Assembly: GCA_004194705.1 (NCBI GenBank)
Contig: SADC01001392.1
Location: 124,001 to 188,000, forward strand
DNA from: Ditylenchus dipsaci
Taxonomy: Eukaryota > Nematoda > Chromadorea > Rhabditida > Anguinidae
Direction: 5' to 3'
Length of the DNA stretch: 64,000 bases
The number at the start of each line of letters is the position of its first letter. The first letter of the stretch is position 1. The notes under the pieces are model-generated. The model saw only the letters and a program-made list of their open reading frames with translations. It had not been told where the DNA came from and did no database searches. Positions 34,401 through 64,000 of the stretch are shown piece after piece. Position numbers and translations under genes: made by a program.

Positions 34401-37400
34401 AAGGAAAAGCTTACCTCCGATAACAGAACACCCCCATAAGCGGACGCCCCTGATAACCGGACACTCTAATCCCGGTCCCGTCTTATAAGAATTACCCTTG
34501 ATAAACGGACACCCTGCATATTGTACAAATTAGGGTCTGCCTTAGGGTCATAAATATCAAAATAAAAAAATATTTGAAAAAATATGAACAATTTTTAAAT
34601 AAAAAAAAAATGTTGACCCTAAATGTTGACCCCGACTATGATTACGGCCAATTGCTCAAATGATTTTGCATATGATAACATGGTTTGTTTCTTCCTTTTA
34701 AAATTTTTCAATTTTTTATTTGCGGATACCTACCAGGCAAAGTGGTACCCACTTCAGGTATCGAGGTTCGGCTGGGTGAAATCGCACATTTGGTCCTAAG
34801 AAACACAATCCGTCACACGATTATTCACACCCAATTTCTCACACGATTTACGACACCCCGATATAACGACACCCTTGATTTGCCGACACACAAAATGAGT
34901 CAATTTGGTTAGCTTTAACTAAAATTCAGTCAAAGTAGACCTCGATGCATAATTACTGCTATCTGAGTACTTGTATCACTGTCTGGTTGAATATTTTCTA
35001 TAAAGCACCATCTGGGGAAAAATCTGGGCATAGAGAATTGGATTTACGGGTACCACTACCTGGATACTCATACCGAGAGGTAGCGTTCTACAATCTAGTA
35101 CCACACATTAGACAGAAAAATGATAAAACTTTTTCAAACCTTTTTTTTCAGCTCTTGGTTCCCACACCTCCGATAAGCGGACACCCCCGATAACCGTACA
35201 CCTTGCGCAAGCACCCAGTGGTGTCCGGTTATCCAGGTTCGACTGTACACAGATTTTTTTTGCAAAATGTAAGTGGCTTGTTTACTCAATCGAATCTGTT
35301 CTTTGCTTGAGTGATATCTGCTGTTTGTTTTTAGCGTGTGCTTGGCCAAGATACGTTGACACAGGCTTAACATGTTTTACGAACTGCGAAAAAACAATAA
35401 AAATGTCTTTGCGTTCACCTAGCTTCAGCTTACTGATTGACCAAAACTAAAAATGAACCAGATTAAAAAATAAAGCCAAAAAACTAGGGGTGGAATGTAT
35501 CCGAAGGTTTTCTGAGCCGAATAAATCTCAAGCTTTTTGAGATATATCGTCGGAAATAATTATATTGATTATCATATTTTTTTTATTGAAGCCCATCGTT
35601 TCTATATTTCAACCCACTAAAAATCTTGAAAATGCCAACCGAAAATGGTCTTATTCTGAAATCTCAGTCAAAATTTAGGGGGTGGGCTTCTATTGAGAAA
35701 ATACGGTAACTCTAGATAAAACTCACAATCCTTAATCCACGTTCCATTGGATCCAGCATGCACAAGCCCACAGGCAAGAATAACCTTTTGTTCTGAGCTT
35801 CAATATACCTTCGAATTTTGTCTAACTGCTTTTCGTATCTCGTAGGGAAGAATAGACGAGAAATGTAACAAGTGCAGAGTCCAAATAATGTTTCGGCAAT
35901 GGATCCAAGACACACCTTAAATTTTTTTTAAATCTTTACAAAAAAAGTTATGAAGAATTTTGTGCAAAATATTGTTCACCTATGAATTCTATATTTTATT
36001 CTATATATTAGCTCACCAAGATTTGCGACGTATGCTTTAGCCAAATTACAGTTCTATTTAGCGTTCACATAAAGTCAACCAGGGCGTATAACACGATTTT
36101 TGACCCCAATAGCAAAAACACTCTTTCCATCATATTTTTGTTCAAAATCGTGTTTTACATTTATAATTAGCTTTTTTACGCTAAAACGATAACAAAAAGA
36201 TGTTTTCGAGAGTTTCCTCACAAAAAAAGTTGATGTTTTTTCAGAAAAATGGAGCGAAACTTGACTTTCTACCAAAAGTGAACCTGGGTCAGTATCTAGC
36301 ATACAGAAGCCCACAGGCAAGAGTAATATTTTGCAAGAGTAATCTCTAGGTGTACGTTAAATGACACACGTAAAGATCACACGATCACACTCTTTATGTT
36401 GCGAAAATGTCTAGAACTATTTCAAGTTCATAAACATTTAACTTGTCGAAAAGACACAACCACACCCGGGAATCAAACCCACTATGAATCTTGACCAGCC
36501 GTGGCTGCTGTAAAACTACACTAGGCAGAAACTTGCAAATACTTGCTTATTGTAAACAAATCAGCTTCATTCTACAAATAATAACAAATTCGGGACATGG
36601 CTGATTCGCCGTCACGGTATTCACCGTCGACAAAATTTTTGTTTGCCCAAAAATATTCCTAAAGATGTTTTTGAAAAGTTATTTACGGAATTAAAAAAGT
36701 TTCCCGCGCGCATTCAAATGTGTGAAATTCTAAATTCTGATGATGGGCATGATCCCTTCAACACGGAGACGGAAACCTGTGGCAATGAGATATTCTGGTA
36801 GGGCCAATGTCCCAGACCATCATTTGACACAAACGTGACTCACGTTTCTGTCAAATATAGTAGTTTGTAAGTGGTTTTTGGCTCGCTTTTTTGCCTCTTT
36901 TAGCTTAGAGAATACACATTCGTCACTATTATGATATAAACTAGGGTTGGGTAATTCTCCGGAGAAATACTTTCCGGGTAATTACCCGGGTAATTACCCA
37001 AGTAATTACCGAGAAATAAGGCCGGAAAAGGGTAATTACCCGGTAATTCCCAAGTAATTACCGAGAAATAAGGCCGAAAAGTATTTTCCGGGTAATTACC
37101 CGGTAATTACCCGGGTAATTACCCGGTAATTACCCGGGTAATTACCATTCAACCAACCCTAATATAAACTTTAATATATCCTTTAGAAGTTAAAAATTGA
37201 TTTTGGTATACAGTCAAACCTCGCTTTAGTGGCACCCCCAAAAGTTGGTTCCCGCCTAGGGTCCGACACTTTTTTTACCCAATTTCGAATATTTTTGCTA
37301 GTTCTGTTTTGACAGTCTGGTGGCCAATATCGTGACGATTCCGATTTTGCCGATCGTTTTTCAGAATTATGAAAAATCTCCATCTAAAAAAGCAAAACCT

Positions 37401-38043
37401 CGATAATCCGCCACCCTTTTTTTAAAATAGGGTGGCGGTTTATCGAGGTTTTGCTCTTTTAGAGAATTTTTTTATAATTATGAAAAACGATCGGCAAATC
37501 GGAATCCTCACGATATTTGCGACCAGACTGTCAAAACAGAACTAGCAAAAATATTCAGAAATCGGGGTAAAAAAAGTGTCGGACCCTAGGCGGGAACGAA
37601 CTTTTTGGCGGATGGCGGATTATCGAGGTTTGACTGTAGTTTGAACTCAAGACGTAGGCGACGATAGGCGCCTTTAGCCCCTTGTATCAAATAATGATCT
37701 ATAATATTCGCCCTACCAGAATATCTCGTCGCCACAGGTTCCCAGGGGGTGTTAAATAAATTCCAACTGCAATTTGAAATTTATCTTCAAAAATTCACCT
37801 GTTCTGCTTTAGCAAATTCATTATTAATAGTTTCTATTGTTTCTTCCCAATCTTCACGACTGACCTGAAATTAGTAAGAACTTTTCAAAGGTTTTAATAG
37901 CTTTACAATAACGAAAATGTTACAATTCCATCCAAAGACGGCGGATAATCTTTGATAAATCTGACTGGTAAACCGTGTGAATAATCTCTATCGACAAATA
38001 TTTTCCTACAGCTATCTAGAGATACAGCTGCCGGTCTAACCAT
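31448..38043 (-). CDS. GOLGA7: Golgin subfamily A member 7 (ERF4 family), 4 exons, 161 residues
   Basis: GOLGA7 is the accessory subunit of DHHC-type palmitoyltransferases (ZDHHC9 in mammals) at the Golgi and peripheral membranes. Exons in transcript order: 38043-37924, 37864-37799, 35915-35727, 31558-31448; all junctions are phase 0. Signature parts are KIFVDRDYSHG near the N-terminus (family: KVFIQRDYS), an Asp/Trp-Glu-Glu-Thr helix in exon 2, then RYEKQLDKIRRYIEAQNK and LDPMERGLRI in exon 3, all typical of the ERF4 domain. Cys76 and Cys78 lie near the mammalian palmitoylated cysteines. The C-terminal exon (IEINILSTGR ...) ends in a Ser/Thr/Pro-rich tail. Human GOLGA7 has 137 residues; the extra length is at both ends. 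No frame lesions. Introns are 59, 1883 and 4168 bp, the last packed with transposons. Confidence 0.9.
31737..32087. mobile_element. TIR element with pogo-like ends, inner snap-back
   Basis: Begins TACAGCCAAACCTCGATAAA and ends GTGCTCGACTGTA. A central mirror pairs GCAAAACCTCGATAAACAGG with CCATTTATCGAGGTTTTGC. The arms share CGTTCCCCCGCTGGG-like and TCTGTTTTGACAGTCTGG blocks with the copy at 37209-37638. It lies in GOLGA7 intron 3. Confidence 0.7.
32276..33521. mobile_element. Non-autonomous hAT element with GGCACC repeats and transposase relic
   Basis: The element itself is 32284-33513. It starts CAGTGTTGTAAAAATG and ends CTTTTACATCACTG, with GTAATGAC duplicated at 32276-32283 and 33514-33521. 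Both sub-ends carry arrays of GGCACCGGTGCC words. On the minus strand at 32655-32473 a 60-codon frame (LPSLATSASVERLFSGV) looks like the C-terminal dimerisation region of a hAT transposase. A tRNA-like B box (GGGTTCGACTACC, minus strand) lies at about 33226-33240. Confidence 0.85.
33707..34114. mobile_element. hAT-type MITE, 392 bp
   Basis: The element is 33715-34106. Perfect 11-bp ends CATAGTTGCAC and GTGCAACTATG are flanked by an exact 8-bp duplication GTTTCAAC. Sub-terminal repeats are CCTCCGCCGG and CCGCCGGCGG. The core is AT-rich and non-coding. Confidence 0.85.
34309..35247. mobile_element. TIR element with pogo-like ends, 939 bp
   Basis: TACAGTCGAACCTGGATAAC and GTTATCCAGGTTCGACTGTA are perfect facing ends with TA borders. 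GGATAACCGGACACC-type words repeat inside both flanks. No transposase frame is left. Confidence 0.8.
36295..36334 (-). pseudogene. Partial duplicate of GOLGA7 exon 3 inside intron 2
   Basis: About 40 bp resemble the exon-3 segment coding LFLPVGLCMLD. Here the frame reads LLPVGFCMLD and then diverges before the MERGLR part. Roughly 32 of 39 bases match by eye. It has no usable donor at the matching place. Confidence 0.6.
36465..36535 (-). repeat. tRNA-derived SINE-like fragment
   Basis: On the minus strand GCAGCCACGGCTGGTC is followed by GTGGGTTTGATTCCCGGG, an A-box/B-box arrangement like tRNA. No folded acceptor stem is visible. Confidence 0.35.
36934..37169. mobile_element. hAT-type MITE made of GGTAATTACC repeats
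   Basis: The element is 36942-37161, with ends TAGGGTTGG and CCAACCCTA and an exact 8-bp duplication ATATAAAC. Nearly all of it consists of the palindromic word GGGTAATTACCC and variants. Confidence 0.85.
37209..37638. mobile_element. Palindromic TIR element, 430 bp, pogo-like ends
   Basis: TACAGTCAAACCTCG and CGAGGTTTGACTGTA face each other. The entire element is a near-perfect palindrome, with GCAAAACCTCGATAA and TTATCGAGGTTTTGC at the centre and GTCCGACACTTTTTTTACCC mirrored in the arms. It lies in GOLGA7 intron 2 and is related to 31737-32087, 50155-50290 and 57597-58080. Confidence 0.8.
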
Positions 38044-39459
38044 CTTCTCCAGTTAAGAAAAGAAAATAGAAGACAAAATCCACTCAAATCAAAAATTTAA
38101 ACCAAATTTTTTATCGAAAAAAGTTTGAAGAAATTTTACTGACCGAAACTTGCAAAAATTGTATCAAACAAACCGCAAATGAACTATTGACTATCTGCAA
38201 CAGACAGAGAGTCTGCAGAAAATAACAAAATCAAACTTTTCCGTGTGGGACAAATCTATTTTTTAACTGCTACTTTCATATTCACTGAATAACAGAGAGA
38301 GAGCAATCGGGATTTTGGGGTTTTACTTTCTAATATATTTCGACCTAGCTTTTTGTGGAAAATTCATAGTTGAAAAATTCAGGCACTTTCAAGTTTCTCA
38401 GTCAATAAATTAGTTGATTTTTTTTAAATTTTTTTTCCTTTTTTCAAAATTTTTGTTTTTCAATATTTAGAGATACCTTTTTGTAAATATCAAAATTCAC
38501 TTTACTTTTTCGCAAAAACCCGAGTGTATAGAAAAATAAAAATAGCATATAATTTTTTTTCGATATTAAGCTTATTCAAAAACTTTACCAAAAATACTAA
38601 ATTGCTCTAAACCCACAGCACTCGATTGACCCTATTCCAGCACTCGATTTAGCTAGGATAACCAAAAAATTTTTAAAATTGTTTTGAACGAAAATGATTT
38701 AAAAGTGTAAATAAACAGTTTTCAATGCTTCTGCAGAATTTGCAGATATTAGAGTGTCGAAATACAGTGCAAGTGCTCTATCAAAAATAAATATAAAATA
38801 AATATAAAATAAAAATCCCAAAATCTCGATTGCTATCTATACAAAATATTATTTTCACAGCTCCTTCTTACAAATAAATCTAATTTTCGATTATTTAATT
38901 CATATTGGTATTTTAATGAGAATGATAAGGATCTGGCTGGTTGACTCGCACATTTAGTTGTTGTTGAGGAGAAGTGAAGCTGACCAAAGCTGCACCGAAG
39001 TCAGAGTCTTTGGGCATGGGCTCTAAAATTTTTTTATAGAGAATTTTGTGCTCAAATATGATGTTGGTACACAGTTAACTCGATGTTTCAAATTTTTTGA
39101 CTTTTTTGTGTGTCTTTTTTTAATTTTGAGCATGTGAAATTTTGAGCCATACAACTGGAAGCCTAGGATATCAGCTTTTTAATTCAGTTCACAAAAATGG
39201 ATCTATTTTAATGAAAACAGTTTAGAGTCAGACTACTTGATTTCGAGTTAATTGATAGAATAGTTATTGTAAACTGAATTAAATTTTTTTTCGATACTAT
39301 GGTGTATCCAATATCCTAGACTTACAATTACGGTGTCACATGCTCAAAATTTGGGGAAAAACACACAGAAAAACAAAAAGATAAGTCCAAAAATATAAAC
39401 ATAGAGATAACTGTGCGCCAACCCCCTAAAATACTCAGTCATCGGAAATTTTGAATGAT
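38044..39459. other. Gap between GOLGA7 and the secreted-protein gene
   Basis: AT-rich, with short TTTTTT and AAAATAAATATAAAATA runs. The two genes are in the same orientation, so this must hold the GOLGA7 promoter (near 38044-38350) and the 3' end of the next gene. No TATA box stands out at GOLGA7. Confidence 0.35.
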
Positions 39460-40636
39460 TCACAAACCATTTGATGGCTTTGGACGAATTTGGGAATTGT
39501 TTATAGACTGATCTATGGGCTGTCCATATCCACTGGTTTGCTGAGCATTGGGGGAGGAGTAGCTTTTTGACCCATATTCATTGGTTCGGGCTGGTTGAGC
39601 GTTAGGAGAGGAGTAGCTAGGTGGGTTGTGTTGCTGCTGAGGCTGTGGGTACTGTTGGCTAGAGCTGGGCGATGAGAAGTACCTTTCATTATTGTCCAAG
39701 AACCGCAAATTCTCTGCATTTTTGATTAATAAACGTTGAAAAATTCGTAAAACAGAATTTTACCAGTTTCGGTGCAGTTTATACCTCCATTTGCCAAATT
39801 CCAGCAGGTAAAATCAGTGGGCGGGGCGGCAATTGCTTAAAACTATTTTTTATAAAAATTCTGAGATCGGAATCATGTTCAGCGTGGTCGTTTTTTGAAT
39901 ACTATTCTCAAAATTGAAAATTACACTAAAAAAATCAAATATTAAATCTTTTAACTTTTTTTGAAAATAAAATATCATTTGCCTCGAGTGGAATATGAAA
40001 TTTGCACTGACTTCCCCAGTTTAAGAACAGTTTCATAAGCAAATCGACCACACTTAACATAATTCCTATGTCAGAATTCTAGGTTTGCGCAGCAGAATTT
40101 TTTTCTAACAAATTCAAAAATGAGAACAACCCCCTTTGGAAGATTTTTTAAATTTTTTTAAAGTAAATGCCAATATAAAATTTGCTGGTAAAATACAGAA
40201 TTCGGAGAGTGCTATTCAATCGCTACCTTTTCCAAACTAAAACCAACTAACCACTTTTGTAGGACCGGAAGCAAATAATCCGATCACCATAAGAGTTGCA
40301 CTGCTTGGAGTAGTCAGCATTGAAGGAAGCAAATGCAGTCGAAGAAGAGCTGGTGTATCTTTTAGCTAAAACAGCCATCAAGCTAATCCTGAAAAAAGAC
40401 TTAAAAATTTACCTCTGCTCAAGCCTAGAACATCAACAGATCGACGTTTGGGTGCTAGTTTGCATGGGCATTCACGCTTCTGATCTGGATCTGATAACTC
40501 ATGAGACTCTCTAATGCCTTGGCTAGAACTGGCTAAATCACGAAAAAATATTTACTAAAATTGAATTTTGGTTACAATATGACTTGCCTTCAGCAAAAGA
40601 CAGAATCCACAAATAAATAACACATTTCAAAAACAT
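39460..40636 (-). CDS. Secreted protein of unknown family, 5 exons, 199 residues
   Basis: Exons in transcript order: 40636-40576, 40532-40413, 40365-40252, 39835-39785, 39713-39460. Every junction keeps phase and has GT-AG borders. Introns are 43, 47, 416 and 71 nt. The first exon codes a signal peptide (MFLKCVIYLWILSFAEG). The mature part has five cysteines (42, 44, 83, 92, 109), dibasic sites at 39-40 and 49-51, and a furin-type site RAKR at 60-63. A C-terminal tail from about residue 130 is rich in Ser, Pro, Gln, Tyr and Asn, with a direct repeat SYSSPNAQ. I know no matching family. A processed secreted factor or a matrix protein is possible. The last exon is open in a second frame too; frame choice rests on phase from the exon before. 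Confidence 0.7.
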
Positions 40637-40671
40637 TATTTGGACCTACTAAGTGGATTGGAGAAGGTCTG

Positions 40672-40681
40672 CTTTTATATA
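40672..40681 (-). promoter_or_regulatory. TATA box of the secreted-protein gene
   Basis: The minus strand reads TATATAAAAG, ending 36 bp before the ATG at 40636. A start site about 30 bp downstream would give a very short 5' UTR of roughly 10-15 nt. It is the best match to a TATA consensus among the genes of the window. Confidence 0.65.
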
Positions 40682-41625
40682 GACTAAATGCTATTAAAAA
40701 CATCTGGTGAACGGCCTCATGAGTTTGCTTTGTCAAAACACATCTGGAAAAGTCTTTGATCAAACTTTTTTTGCCAAGCTTGGGCAAATAAAGACTTTTC
40801 CCTTTTTGATTTATAACTAGCAGTCAAGCAAGTAGTTTCAGAGACACAACAAGTAAACAAGGCTTAAACTTAATCAACTAAATATATGTGTGACTCATCT
40901 TAAAATAAAAATTGAAGAATCAACGCTTTTTCGAAACAATCATTTTATATGGGGCTTACTTAGAAAAAGCTTCTAGCAGAATACTACTGTCTAATAACTT
41001 AACTAGGAAGCCTAAATGGGACTCAATTAATATGAGAAAACTATTTTTTAAAGTCAAAATGTTCAAACAATGTAAAGTCTGCTATTTGCTGTTGTGCGCT
41101 TACTAGACTTGTTTTGGCTGCTGCTACGTGATTTTTCACCCTGTCATATATCAGACTGAATAGCCACTGAAGCAACTGTAGACTTAGACGGTAGCTGTTG
41201 TTAGTGGATGCACAAACTTCATTCAGTGATAAGCTTCTGATAAGTTTTTGTCTTTTTATCAGTGCATTGTTAGGGCCAAGATATGCTTTCAAAGATCCTG
41301 CAATTTGTTTTTTATAATCTACGGTTGAATTGCAAAAAAATAAAGTTCAAAAGCACAAAAACACATTATAGTTTCCATGCCAACAATTAACTTAAAATAA
41401 TAAAGTGAGACGATTGTAATTTTTAACTCTGCCTGTTAAACAAATAATTAATATTAGTCTTTTTTGCTAGCGAAATTGGATTACTTGCTAGAGGAAAACA
41501 TGAACACACATTGTTGACACATGTACAATCCAGCGCATGAAAATTCAACTTAGCAATAAGAAGAATTTTCTTTACTAAATAAAGCGCTTCAAATATTCTG
41601 CTTTCTAAATTTTTATAGCTGTGTG
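40682..41625. other. Shared upstream region of two divergent genes
   Basis: It lies between the TATA box of the secreted-protein gene (-) and the TTC39 start (+). A minus-strand frame at 41292-41041 (RSLSLNEVCASTNNSYRL) is open for 83 codons, lacks an early ATG and joins to nothing. It is left unassigned. Confidence 0.35.
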
Positions 41626-63541
<21,916 letters not shown>

Positions 63542-64000
63542 GCGGACAATTTGTTTTATTTGCAATATGTTTGTGTAAAAATGAATTTTTGAAAAAAATT
63601 TTATTAGTTGAGTTTACATAGTTTGAAAAACCCTTTCCGAACAAAAAACAAAAAAATTAGCATAAACTTTACAACTAGGGTCAGCCGGCTGAGGCTGAAG
63701 GCTGAGTTAATCGTCGAGTATACCACCCTATTTACGGCACAAAGTGTCTAACAATAATATTTTGAGTCGAATTCCCACCAAATACTTAAAGAAAGTTTTT
63801 GAAAAAAGGCGCCAAATATTTTTTTGTGTGTGAAAGAAAATATTTCGATGATTTTTAGAAAAAAAACTTTCGGAGTCAATACTTTTTCCTAATGTTTTTA
63901 TACAGGGTTATGTTTCTTGTTATGTTTAATGAACAAATCTTATGTCGATTTTTTGTCACGGGGTGAATTTCACTGCTAAATGTGCGACTTCAACTATAAC
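63542..64000. other. 3' flank of TTC39
   Basis: AT-rich. No canonical AATAAA close to the stop. No further gene is seen before the window ends. Confidence 0.4.

Noticed and set aside
39513..39719. Second open frame over the last exon of the secreted-protein gene
   Set aside because: It would require exon 4 to be read as QLPPRPLILPAG, which does not join exon 3 in phase. The chosen frame keeps phase through all five exons and shows a SYSSPNAQ repeat.

Overview
The window is animal nuclear DNA: AT-rich, gene-sparse and intron-rich. Introns are mostly GT-AG and go down to about 43-50 nt. Four genes can be named from conserved protein sequence: GPCPD1, GOLGA7, NPC2 and TTC39. Together they indicate a metazoan, probably an invertebrate; I cannot name the lineage. 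There are no bacterial or viral genes and no CRISPR array.

Layout. At 397-664 (-) is a probable first exon of a membrane-anchored protein whose remainder lies off the left edge. From 0.7 to 18.9 kb I find no convincing gene, only fold-back repeats, a tandem array with a unit of about 188 bp, a minisatellite and AT-rich DNA. From 18.9 to 29.5 kb (+) lies a 15-exon GPCPD1-type glycerophosphodiesterase (CBM20 starch-binding domain plus GDPD catalytic domain). It carries four single-base deletions. GOLGA7 (ERF4 family, 4 exons) occupies 38.0-31.4 kb (-). A 5-exon gene for a secreted 199-residue protein that I do not recognise lies at 40.6-39.5 kb (-), behind a good TATA box. TTC39 (13 exons, 597 residues, intact) fills 41.6-63.5 kb (+). 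Its 12-kb sixth intron holds a complete NPC2 gene (3 exons, 180 residues) on the opposite strand.

The space between exons is dominated by fold-back DNA. There are hAT-type MITEs with 8-bp target duplications, a family whose ends resemble pogo/Tigger elements (ACAGTCAAACCTCGA...), a long palindrome with mariner-like ends, palindromes of about 730 bp with a GC-rich snap-back centre, tRNA-derived SINE pieces, a decayed hAT transposase, and a 2.4-kb inverted repeat inside a GPCPD1 intron. Most have little or no coding content.

The genes do not form one pathway. GPCPD1 and NPC2 act in lipid handling, GOLGA7 serves a palmitoyltransferase, and TTC39 is a TPR protein. Exon boundaries come from reading-frame continuity, splice consensus and remembered family sequences; nothing was checked by alignment or RNA data.
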